Below are positions 1-6,066 of a DNA stretch of 9,569 nt, piece by piece. The notes below the pieces were generated by a model. The model saw nothing but the letters and a program-made list of their open reading frames with translations. It was not told the DNA's origin and made no database searches. Source of the stretch: Opitutia bacterium (GTDB lineage: Bacteria; Verrucomicrobiota; Verrucomicrobiia; Opitutales; Coraliomargaritaceae); the NCBI GenBank assembly GCA_003503355.1, contig DOCS01000109.1:4140-13708 (forward strand), given 5' to 3'. Within the stretch, counting starts at the first letter, position 1; each line of letters opens with the position of its first letter. The translations under genes were made by a program, and so were the position numbers.

Positions 1-125
1 GTAATGCCCTTCTCCAGGCACAACTCAATGTAGTCCGGCACCAACTCGCCCACTTCCGCAGGGCGAAAGGTATGCAGGTCGAGTTCGTCGCTGATCTCAA
101 ATTCGATCGGATCTGGTTCGTCCAT
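1..125 (-). CDS. Smr-domain protein, N-terminal part (3' end cut by window)
   Basis: The first 41 residues are visible; the rest lies left of the window. The acidic N-terminus is followed by a stretch reading ELDLHTFRPAEVGELV, then a helix ending near LEKGI. This is the usual opening of the stand-alone Smr (MutS2 C-terminal-like) domain, where the LDLHG-type motif precedes the first helix. Small Smr proteins bind or nick branched or structured nucleic acids, and some act on mRNA in ribosome rescue; the role here cannot be told. The ATG at 125 lies 7 bases after the stop of the Fic gene, so the two may be co-transcribed. No Shine-Dalgarno motif is seen. The catalytic HGxG motif of the domain would lie outside the window. 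The family call is fairly firm despite the short length. Confidence 0.72.
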   Translation of the reverse strand, partial: MDEPDPIEFEISDELDLHTFRPAEVGELVPDYIELCLEKGI

Positions 126-132
126 AATACAC

Positions 133-1239
133 TTAGCTGTTATCATTCAACAGCAGCTGAAGATACCGTTTATGAATAAAGAGTTTTTCTCTCCCGACTT
201 TCTCCTCTGCGAGTAGCCCAACCTCCACTAACTGTTTTAAATAACCTGCCGCAGCTTGACGCTTGGCAATGCCTGCATTGACGACATCCGCGATTCGGCA
301 GTAAGGCTGATGAAAAAGCACATCCAAGAGTTCAGCCGAATAAATCTTCGGTAGCTCATTCTTCAGGCGCGCCTTAGTGTGTTTGCGCAACTCGCGAATC
401 GCACGAATTTTGTGGTTAGTCCATTGAGCGGATTCTTCTACCACTTCCAGGATGTAGATAATCCATGACTCCCAATCATTTTCGAAAGTCACCTTCCGCA
501 GATTCTCATAATACTCAGACTTTCGTCCTATAATGCCATGGCTGTGATAAAGAATCGGCGACGAAAGCAAGCCAGACTGCACCAAATACAGCAGATTAAG
601 CACTCGCCCAGTCCGACCGTTGCCATCGGTAAATGGATGAATCGCTTCAAACTGATAGTGAGCCACAGCCATCACTACCAACGGATCCAACTCTGTCGGC
701 ATATTAATAAATCGCTCCCAGTTGCCCAGCTTGTCTCGAATCACATGCTCCCCAACCGGCGGAGTGTAGATGACCTTCCCAGTGATATCGTTACCGAGAG
801 CCGTGCCTGGCAACTTACGCACTGACATTTCCTTCGCCTTGATTACAGAACAAACACGCTCCGCAAGCGCGGTGCAAAGCGGCCGCGACTGTAACGCCTG
901 AAATCCTTCATATAAAGACTGACGATAATTCAGAGCCTCCTTCGTCGCAGAATCAGTCGCTTGCTCCAGCAAAGAGCCACGAAACAATTGATCTGTCGTT
1001 GTCACAATGTTTTCGATCTCCGAACTAGCACGCGCTTCCAATAGAGGCATGATATTGATCAACAAAGCCTTGTTTGGCAAAAAATCTCCCGCCTGCTCCA
1101 ATTCTGCTAATACTGTGCGAGAGCGGATACACTGCTTCAACACACGCGAAGTCTCCAGCTCTTGCCTCGGCGGAAGAAGCGGCAGGTCATTGAAAGGCGC
1201 CTGTGGATTACAGGATACATTTACAGTATTAGATTCCAT
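133..1239 (-). CDS. Fic family protein (AMPylator type, N-terminal inhibitory helix, C-terminal winged helix)
   Basis: Numbering is from the chosen ATG at 1239 (368 aa). An N-terminal Fic_N region (NDLPLLPP near residue 20) contains an S-x3-E-N motif at about residues 72-77 (SSEIEN). This matches the inhibitory-helix signature of class II Fic proteins, whose Glu blocks ATP gamma-phosphate binding. The catalytic Fic loop HPFTDGNGRTGR is complete at about 201-212, with the His base and Asp/Asn/Arg residues intact. A winged-helix-like C-terminus (about 315-365) is typical of this DUF4172-like architecture. The likely reaction is transfer of AMP to a Ser/Thr/Tyr hydroxyl of a cytosolic protein; the target is unknown. 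The frame stays open to an ATG at 1314, but those extra 25 residues look unlike the family, so the Met at 1239 is preferred (1245 is also possible). No antitoxin-like partner gene is adjacent, consistent with built-in inhibition. Confidence 0.9.
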   Translation of the reverse strand: MESNTVNVSCNPQAPFNDLPLLPPRQELETSRVLKQCIRSRTVLAELEQAGDFLPNKALLINIMPLLEARASSEIENIVTTTDQLFRGSLLEQATDSATKEALNYRQSLYEGFQALQSRPLCTALAERVCSVIKAKEMSVRKLPGTALGNDITGKVIYTPPVGEHVIRDKLGNWERFINMPTELDPLVVMAVAHYQFEAIHPFTDGNGRTGRVLNLLYLVQSGLLSSPILYHSHGIIGRKSEYYENLRKVTFENDWESWIIYILEVVEESAQWTNHKIRAIRELRKHTKARLKNELPKIYSAELLDVLFHQPYCRIADVVNAGIAKRQAAAGYLKQLVEVGLLAEEKVGREKLFIHKRYLQLLLNDNS

Positions 1240-1320
1240 CGACATATCCAGACAATGTGTCGCCACAAACGACACGTCAACGCATATGCTTACATTTCCC
1301 AATTCCATAAACATTTTTTG

Positions 1321-1349
1321 CTAATATGCTTATCACGTAAACAGATCAA
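1321..1349 (-). promoter_or_regulatory. Likely sigma70-type promoter for the Fic gene
   Basis: Read on the minus strand, TTGATC (1349-1344) is followed after exactly 17 bases by TATTAG (1326-1321). Each hexamer has 4 of 6 matches to the consensus (TTGACA, TATAAT). A start about 7 bases downstream would fall near 1314. That makes the first ATG at 1314 nearly leaderless and leaves about 75 bases of leader for the start at 1239. This is a visual match only. Confidence 0.45.
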
Positions 1350-1424
1350 CCCAATCAGAAACAAAACACTCCACCAAACTCACCAACAGACACTTACGAA
1401 AGAACCGAACCACCCAGATTCAAG

Positions 1425-2120
1425 TCAAGCAACAGACACACTGCTCCATTGCCAATCTGCAATATTCACGCAAAGCCCCGCCTTCACTGGATTTTGTTGG
1501 ATGTATTCAATGGTCGATCGAAGGTGCTGTTCATTACGGATGTAGCGATCCCAATACTCCCGAGGCCACAATGGTTCTGAAATGCCAATACGGAGATTGG
1601 CGCTCCCGTGAGCGCCAGACTCCTGTCTGGCACTCTCCTGCCTAGCTCGTAGCACTTTCTTGATCTCCGTCGCCGTAAATCGCTTCCACGAAGCAACGAT
1701 TTTCGCCATCGACCAACCATTGACTGGCTGAAACAGAACATGAAAATGATTCGGCATCACCACCCACGCATACAGATGATAACGCTCTTCGTTAAAATAC
1801 AAAAAGGCACCCTGAACCACCTTTGCACACTTAGCGTCTTCTAAGTAGCACGCGCCATGTCCCGCATCGATCCAGTCGTGTAAACGCTTTCGTCGTTCGA
1901 TTATCCGTTCACGATCAGGCATCGCCTCGACCATCTGATCCACACGTTCAATCGCCGATTTCGGCAAGCTATCAGCAAGATGCACCGTCACATGTTGAAT
2001 ATGATCTGGGCTGTCGAAATGCGGCAAATACCCACGAGTATGCCACCCACGAACTCCAGCGGGATCGCCAGACTCCCGTCTGGCTCCGATATCCTGCATC
2101 CCCCGCCGCTTTGCCTTCAT
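1425..2120 (-). CDS. REP-associated tyrosine transposase (RAYT, Y1/HUH TnpA_REP-like)
   Basis: This is a single-strand HUH transposase of the RAYT group, domesticated enzymes thought to mobilise or maintain REP/REPIN hairpins. With the ATG at 2120 (231 aa), the family opening HTRGYLPHFD is at about residues 27-36. The metal-binding HUH motif is in MPNHFHVLF (His125 and His127). The catalytic-tyrosine helix region follows (PREYWDRYIRNEQHLRS, Tyr189 or Tyr193), then the conserved IEYIQQNPVKAGL and a Trp-rich end. An odd insert at about residues 160-179, between the HUH motif and the Tyr helix, is encoded by two REP-like hairpins; residues 13-18 are also hairpin-encoded. The frame remains open, so it may still be active. 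The start is uncertain: the ATG at 2099 is an alternative. The frame extends to a TTG at 2222, but that would translate another REP and a hydrophobic stretch unlike the family. There are no terminal repeats of a classic IS. Confidence 0.85.
   Translation of the reverse strand: MKAKRRGMQDIGARRESGDPAGVRGWHTRGYLPHFDSPDHIQHVTVHLADSLPKSAIERVDQMVEAMPDRERIIERRKRLHDWIDAGHGACYLEDAKCAKVVQGAFLYFNEERYHLYAWVVMPNHFHVLFQPVNGWSMAKIVASWKRFTATEIKKVLRARQESARQESGAHGSANLRIGISEPLWPREYWDRYIRNEQHLRSTIEYIQQNPVKAGLCVNIADWQWSSVSVA
1584..1601. repeat. REP-like hairpin A, inside the RAYT gene
   Basis: A perfect 6-bp stem GCCAAT/ATTGGC encloses the loop ACGGAG. It is followed by GCTCCC, which read on the other strand puts GGGAGC before the stem, as in hairpin D. 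It forms an inverted pair with hairpin B. It lies in frame in the transposase and encodes part of the non-conserved insert. Confidence 0.75.
1614..1631. repeat. REP-like hairpin B, inside the RAYT gene
   Basis: The outer six bases on each side, GCCAGA/TCTGGC, pair perfectly (7 bp if the next C-G pair is counted) around a loop starting CTCC (CTCCTG). The same stem with a one-base loop change occurs at 2067-2084. It lies 12 bases from hairpin A, and the bases between them (1602-1613) form a small GCTC/GAGC dyad. Confidence 0.75.
2067..2084. repeat. REP-like hairpin C, near the RAYT 5' end
   Basis: Stem GCCAGA/TCTGGC (7 bp with the adjacent C-G pair) with loop CTCCCG, one base different from hairpin B. 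It falls between the possible starts of the transposase and its conserved core, so its bases are translated as a few poorly conserved residues. Confidence 0.75.
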
Positions 2121-2180
2121 CCTGTAAACAATAGCTCCAATCACTAGAACCGCAAACCAACCCACGCCCTGCAGCAAACT

Positions 2181-2198
2181 GCCAATCCGGAGATTGGC
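2181..2198. repeat. REP-like hairpin D, between rmuC and RAYT
   Basis: Stem GCCAAT/ATTGGC (7 bp with the adjacent C-G pair) with loop CCGGAG, opposite in loop orientation to hairpin C. A partial extra copy of GATTGGC follows at about 2206-2212. It is a few tens of bases after the rmuC stop and could also act as a 3'-end mRNA stabiliser for rmuC. Confidence 0.75.
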
Positions 2199-2225
2199 GC
2201 TCCCAGATTGGCACTGCCCCAAAGC

Positions 2226-3536
2226 TTACTCCGCCGCCTTCGGCAACGCCGGGATCTTCTCGATCACCTTCACTTCGGGAGGCTCAGCAGCCGACGCACT
2301 ATCGAGCGCTTGAAATTTTTTCGCAGTTGAGAGCAGACGTGTCTCCACGGAGCTGACGGCTTTATTGTAATGCTCGACCGACTGCCCGAGACTCTTGCCG
2401 ACTTTGGCAAAGTGCCCGGCGACCACACCAATCCGATCATAGAGCTCTTTGCCCAGCGCCGCGATTTCTTTGGCCTCGCGGGCGATGGCTTCTTGTTGCC
2501 AGCCATACGCGATCGCCTTGAGCAGAGCGATCAGCGTGGTTGGCGTGGCGAGGATCACTTTATTGAGCACGCCCAACTCGATCAGCTGTGGATCTTGCTC
2601 CAAGGCAGCACTGAAAATCGTTTCGTTGGGGATAAAGAGCACCACGAACTCTGGGGCATTGTCGAATTTGTCCCAGTAGGTCTTGGCCGACAGCCCCTTG
2701 ATATGATCCCGAACATGACGCGCGTGCGCCTGCATCCGCTCCTTCTGCACGTCTGGATCCTCGGATTGCAGGGCATCGAGGTAGGCAGCCAGTGGCACCT
2801 TAGAATCCACCACCACCACGCGCTCGTTCGGCAGGCGAATTAACAGATCGGGCCGCAGACGCTGGCCATCGTCGGTTTCAACCGAGGCCTGCTCTTCGAA
2901 ATCACAATAATTGATCATGCCCGCCATCTCGACCGTACGGCGCAGCTGCATTTCGCCCCATTGCCCGCGTACTTGCGGCGCACGTAGCGCCTGTACCAAG
3001 CTGCCAGTAGTACGACTGAGCTGCATCTGCGATTGCGCCAACTGCTCGAGTTGCAGCTTCAGGCTGGAATCGGTCGCAGCGCGGCGCTCCTCGATTTTAG
3101 AAACCCGCTCATTAAACACCTTAAGCGCCTCGCCCACCGGCTCAACGGTCTTGTCAATCGCCTGCTGACGCTTCTCCAGATCGCCTTGCGCGCCTTGTTG
3201 ATACTTTTCCAGAGTGGTCTTGGCTAGGCTTAGAAAGGACTCATTGTTTTTCGACAGCGCCTCGGAAGAGAGCGCCTTGAAACTATCCTGCAGCTTGGCC
3301 TTGGCCTCTTCGAGCAGTGCCAACTTTTCCGTCGCGGCCTGCTGTTCCGCTTCTCGCTGCGCCTCGGTTCGAGCCAATTTCGTGTTGGCCGATGCATATT
3401 CGACACGCAATTCCTGCAACTCATCCTGCGCTGCTCGAACCGCCAACTCCGCGCGCTGCAATCCCCCACGCAATACGACATACACCAGGCCTGCGCCCAA
3501 CAAGACCCCGACAATAACAGCAACCATCAATTCCAT
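2226..3536 (-). CDS. rmuC: RmuC family DNA recombination protein
   Basis: The 436-aa protein starts with a single membrane anchor (about residues 3-22, rich in Val/Leu/Gly), followed by a long Glu/Gln/Lys-rich coiled coil to about 175. The RmuC domain follows. Its hallmarks are RGQWGE at 190-195, LRRTVEMAGM at 198-207, RPDLLIRLPN at 228-237 with VVVDSKVPLAAY at 241-252, and LATPTTLIALLKAIAYGWQQE near 329-349. P229-D230 and D244-S-K246 fit the PD-(D/E)xK-like core proposed for this family. E. coli RmuC limits recombination at short inverted repeats, presumably by cleaving DNA structures; the biochemistry is poorly known. Its position directly upstream of a gene full of inverted-repeat hairpins is suggestive but may be chance. 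The ATG at 3536 places the anchor at the N-terminus as expected; no Shine-Dalgarno is seen. Divergent from the SOUL gene across 111 bp. Confidence 0.93.
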   Translation of the reverse strand: MELMVAVIVGVLLGAGLVYVVLRGGLQRAELAVRAAQDELQELRVEYASANTKLARTEAQREAEQQAATEKLALLEEAKAKLQDSFKALSSEALSKNNESFLSLAKTTLEKYQQGAQGDLEKRQQAIDKTVEPVGEALKVFNERVSKIEERRAATDSSLKLQLEQLAQSQMQLSRTTGSLVQALRAPQVRGQWGEMQLRRTVEMAGMINYCDFEEQASVETDDGQRLRPDLLIRLPNERVVVVDSKVPLAAYLDALQSEDPDVQKERMQAHARHVRDHIKGLSAKTYWDKFDNAPEFVVLFIPNETIFSAALEQDPQLIELGVLNKVILATPTTLIALLKAIAYGWQQEAIAREAKEIAALGKELYDRIGVVAGHFAKVGKSLGQSVEHYNKAVSSVETRLLSTAKKFQALDSASAAEPPEVKVIEKIPALPKAAE

Positions 3537-3647
3537 ATGTCATTATTCAGCCGAGTGCGCACAAGCTGGCAACGGCGGAATGCATGCATAGCCCAAGCTC
3601 CCAAACGATTCCTGTAAGTTCACAGGCTCCTGAGCAGATGATTTTAA

Positions 3648-4187
3648 ATGAAACTCCTCATCACCCTCTGCCTCACCCTATTACCCCTTCAAATTATGTC
3701 CGCCTACGAAAGCGCCTTCGAAAAAACACCTGTCGGCACGGTCGAAATTAAAACCCTACCTGCTGCTCGCCTGCTGGCCGCCCACAGCGAGAGCAACTAT
3801 TTCCAGGAAAACAACGGCCTGTTTCGCCCGTTGTTCCGCTATATTCAGGACAACGACATCGCGATGACCACTCCGGTCGAAGCTGAGATCGATCCCGGCA
3901 CCATGTATTTCTACCTCGGCGCGGACTACACGGACCGCGTGCTTTCCGACACCGAGCGCGTACAAGTCACCAACTTACCCGAGCGCACCGTACTGAGCAT
4001 CGGCGTGCGGGGGAGTTATAACGCAAAGAATTTCGACGAAGCCAAAGCGCAGCTACTCCGCTGGCTCGCGCAACAAGACGAGTGGGTCGCCGCTGCGCCC
4101 GCCCGTGCGATTTATTGGAACGGCCCCTTCACTCTCGGGCTTCTCAAGCGCGCCGAAGTCCACATCCCCGTGGCCGTCGCTGAGTAG
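3648..4187 (+). CDS. Exported SOUL/heme-binding family protein
   Basis: The 179-aa product opens with a Sec signal peptide: Lys2, a hydrophobic core to about residue 17, and likely cleavage after MSA at 19. The remainder matches the SOUL (HBP/p22) domain: PVGTVEIKTLPAARLLA near 28-44, FRPLFRYIQDNDIAMTTPVEAEI at 59-81 with the family MTTPV motif, and the late IYWNGPFTLGLLKRAEV stretch. Family members bind heme or related tetrapyrroles in eukaryotes; bacterial versions are mostly uncharacterised, so heme binding here is inference. The protein is expected in the periplasm. It stands alone ahead of def, with 152 bases between them and a small hairpin in the gap, so co-transcription is uncertain. 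No clear ribosome binding site precedes the ATG. Confidence 0.85.
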   Translation: MKLLITLCLTLLPLQIMSAYESAFEKTPVGTVEIKTLPAARLLAAHSESNYFQENNGLFRPLFRYIQDNDIAMTTPVEAEIDPGTMYFYLGADYTDRVLSDTERVQVTNLPERTVLSIGVRGSYNAKNFDEAKAQLLRWLAQQDEWVAAAPARAIYWNGPFTLGLLKRAEVHIPVAVAE

Positions 4188-4217
4188 ATTTCTGGTTGCG
4201 CAGGCAAATGCCAAGCA

Positions 4218-4237
4218 CCTACAACCTTAGGTTGTGG
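4218..4237 (+). terminator. Possible weak terminator hairpin after the SOUL gene
   Basis: ACAACC (4221-4226) pairs with GGTTGT (4230-4235), extended by flanking CC/GG with one bulged T, so the dyad is compact and its loop is very short. It begins about 30 bases after the SOUL stop. The following bases (GCGCGCTTTAATT) hold only a short T run, so intrinsic termination would be weak. Confidence 0.25.
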
Positions 4238-4339
4238 CGCGCTTTAATTCGCCAACTAAACAACAGCTACGCCCCAGTTTAAAAATCCTACCATTCCTAA
4301 AGCTTTACAAGCACGGCGCTCAGTTTCAGGTTTCGGCTC

Positions 4340-4921
4340 ATGATTTTACGAGTCACCCAATACGGCGAACCCATCCTGCGCACAGTCGGCGAACCCATCA
4401 CGGAATTCGACGACGATCTCGCGCAACTTGCCGACGACATGGTAGACACCATGTACGACGAGGACGGCATCGGACTAGCGGCGCAACAGGTCAACCTCGC
4501 CCTGCAATTCTGCGTCTTGGATGTGCGCCCGCCCGAAGGCGAAAAAGCCCCATTTGAATACAGCTTCGATGGCAAGCAACCACCACTCGACCTGATCATG
4601 CCCATGGCGCTGGCCAACCCCAAGGTCACGATTATCGACCAGAGCGAGGACATTTACGAAGAAGGCTGCCTGTCCTTTCCCGACGTACGCGGCAGAGTCA
4701 CCCGCCCAATCGGCGTGCGTTGTGAGTTTCAAGACACCGAAGGCAACCTGCACGTGCTCGAAGCCACAGGGCTGCTCGGGCGCTGCATCCTGCATGAGAC
4801 CGACCACCTCAACGGCAAGCTGTTCATCGACACAATGAACAAGCGCGATTTGCAGCGCATGACGCCACGCATCAAAAAGATCAAACGCGCGACCCGCGAC
4901 TTTTTGAAGACGCAGATATAA
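4340..4921 (+). CDS. def: Peptide deformylase
   Basis: This enzyme removes the N-formyl group from nascent proteins in the cytosol. All three family motifs are present in the 193-aa protein: GIGLAAQQ at 43-50, EGCLSFP at 108-114 with metal ligand Cys110, and HETDHLNG at 152-159 with ligands His152 and His156 and catalytic Glu153. The start MILRVTQYGEPILR is the normal N-terminus of the family. Between motifs 1 and 2 there is an extended acidic/proline-rich segment (about 64-90), longer than in E. coli Def. The basic C-terminal helix is of usual length. No fmt gene lies beside it, unlike the common def-fmt arrangement. No good ribosome binding site is visible. Confidence 0.95.
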   Translation: MILRVTQYGEPILRTVGEPITEFDDDLAQLADDMVDTMYDEDGIGLAAQQVNLALQFCVLDVRPPEGEKAPFEYSFDGKQPPLDLIMPMALANPKVTIIDQSEDIYEEGCLSFPDVRGRVTRPIGVRCEFQDTEGNLHVLEATGLLGRCILHETDHLNGKLFIDTMNKRDLQRMTPRIKKIKRATRDFLKTQI

Positions 4922-4986
4922 GCAGCTTCCAACAATCGATTCAGCGCCCCTTGCCCTGCGGTAGCGAGACTGGACCGATTTTGATC

Positions 4987-5112
4987 ACTCAGAGTCCGTC
5001 TGCCTCGAAAACATCAAGCATGGCATCGGCAGGCGACACGTCATACGCTTCAATTGTAGCCCAGAGTCAGTATCCTGATTAAGGTAACGATAAAACGGGA
5101 AAGACTCTGAGT
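4987..5112. repeat. 10-bp inverted repeat, arms 4987-4996 and 5103-5112
   Basis: ACTCAGAGTC in the left arm is answered exactly by GACTCTGAGT in the right arm, 106 bases apart. The core of each arm is itself an odd palindrome (ACTC-N-GAGT), so the arms are also near-direct repeats, as operator half-sites can be. Function unknown, and chance cannot be excluded. Confidence 0.3.
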
Positions 5113-5277
5113 ACTTTCGCGCTCCTTTACCTCGCACTACCCGCCCTGAGTGGCTTCGCAAGCACCGCATTCAAAGACGGTGCGAACTACCTTTTCGATG
5201 CCTTACGCAACGAAGTTCATGTCATCGCCGACGCGAGCGACATACGTTCTGACGCACTGACAGAGGATGCGCGATAA
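5095..5277 (+). pseudogene. Possible remnant of a small exported protein, no ATG start
   Basis: This plus-strand frame opens after a TAA at 5080-5082 and runs to a TAA at 5275-5277 without any ATG. From the ACG at 5095 it reads like a Sec signal peptide: GKT, then a hydrophobic core (FALLYLALPALSGFA) with a plausible cleavage site, then about 38 polar residues. One base change (ACG for ATG) would restore a normal start; CTG at 5107 is another non-standard candidate. I recognise no family in the mature part. It may be a remnant with a lost start, a small protein with a rare start codon, or chance hydrophobicity. Confidence 0.25.
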
Positions 5278-5291
5278 TCAAGCTCACAAAA

Positions 5292-6032
5292 CTATTGTTC
5301 AAGCACGCTTACAGAAGTTTCAAGCACATGTTCAAGTCCATCCGGAAGCTGCGAGCTGAAAGGCGCGAAGCAAATACACAGCGCACATGCCGCTGTAATA
5401 GGTATCAGGCGCATGCCTCGTCGTGCACTTGAGAGATGAGACTGCACACTTAACGCAGTGGCCGCGAAAACTGCCAAAGAGACCACCACCTCAAATGCTC
5501 CGATCACTGCATGTGTGCTGAGCAATTCCATAGCCTGACCACCGAGCATGCAGCTCATCGAGAGTGTGGCAGCGATAACAGAACAATAAGAGGCCAAGCC
5601 CATGGCAAACAACTGTCCCGCATGTTCCGTCAATTGATAGCGCCCCTGCACGCTGCGGAAAATTAAATGAGCTGCCCACGGAGCCACCACGCCCATATTT
5701 AAAAAATTCGCGCCCAAAGTGCTGATCGAACCATCCCCCAGCAACGCCGCTTGACCAGTCAAGACTGCCGCCATCGAGAGCATCGCAGCGAACGGCCCAA
5801 ACAATACGGCCAATAATGCCGCACCAAGCAAATGCCCTGAGAACCCGAGTCCAGTTGAATAATTCACCATCTGCGCAATAAAAACAAAGCCAGTCATCGC
5901 AAAAAACGCCGGCACTCTTCGGGCACTCAGCTCATGGCGCGCTCCGTGGCAGGCAACTCCCACACTAACGACACCGCCAACACTGGTTAGTAAAGAAACT
6001 GAGAGAGGTAGAGATTCACTAACGAGATGCAT
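5292..6032 (-). CDS. nikM: NikM/CbiM-type ECF nickel (or cobalt) uptake protein with PDGLE tail
   Basis: This is an integral membrane substrate-binding component of an energy-coupling-factor metal transporter (246 aa, about 7 hydrophobic segments). Family marks are FIAQMVNYSTGLGFSGHLLGAAL (51-73), LFGPFAAML (77-85), and GANFLNMGVV (107-116). In characterised NikM the metal is held by the N-terminal amine, His2 and His67; here His2 and His67 (SGHLLG) are both present, which fixes the start at 6032. The usual MHIPDG opening is changed to MHLVSES. Near the C-terminus PDGLE (230-234) marks the PDGLE/NikN-like segment after a hydrophobic helix, so this resembles a NikMN fusion. It is the last gene of the urease cluster, 34 bases after ureD, so nickel is the likely substrate. 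NikO ATPase and NikQ are not in the window. Confidence 0.85.
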   Translation of the reverse strand: MHLVSESLPLSVSLLTSVGGVVSVGVACHGARHELSARRVPAFFAMTGFVFIAQMVNYSTGLGFSGHLLGAALLAVLFGPFAAMLSMAAVLTGQAALLGDGSISTLGANFLNMGVVAPWAAHLIFRSVQGRYQLTEHAGQLFAMGLASYCSVIAATLSMSCMLGGQAMELLSTHAVIGAFEVVVSLAVFAATALSVQSHLSSARRGMRLIPITAACALCICFAPFSSQLPDGLEHVLETSVSVLEQ

Positions 6033-6066
6033 AAAGTATATGTATTAGAAGAATGAAACGGAATAG

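Larger units (their letters stand above)
4922..5291. other. Gene-poor gap between def and nikM, about 370 bp
   Basis: The gap lies between convergent def (plus) and nikM (minus). I see no RNA gene, no convincing intrinsic terminator and no REP-like hairpin here. It contains a short plus-strand frame that looks like a signal peptide (listed separately) and a 10-bp inverted repeat. A minus-strand frame (4985-5170, 61 codons) resembles no family I know and is probably chance. Decayed gene remnants are a reasonable explanation. Confidence 0.5.

Noticed and set aside
538..825. Plus-strand frame opposite the Fic gene
   Set aside because: Antisense shadow of a well-conserved Fic domain; its product resembles no known family.
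1584..2198. CRISPR array from repeated GCCA-type hairpins
   Set aside because: Repeats are too short, irregularly spaced, inverted relative to each other and inside a coding region; REP-like structure explains them.
2346..2355. CTCC/GGAG dyad in rmuC resembling the REP loop
   Set aside because: Very short stem within a conserved coding region, without the GCCA-type stem.
2370..2843. 157-codon plus-strand frame opposite rmuC
   Set aside because: Lies wholly antisense to the conserved RmuC domain and its product shows no recognisable domain.
3611..3626. CCTGT/ACAGG hairpin upstream of the SOUL gene
   Set aside because: Only a 5-bp stem with a six-base loop lacking the CTCC motif; expected by chance and not part of the REP family.
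4985..5170. 61-codon minus-strand frame in the def-nikM gap
   Set aside because: Basic, Cys/Arg-rich product with no family resemblance and no start signals; likely chance.
5298..5327. Repeated TTCAAGCAC at the 3' end of nikM
   Set aside because: Only two short copies, explained by similar codons in the C-terminal residues; no wider repeat.
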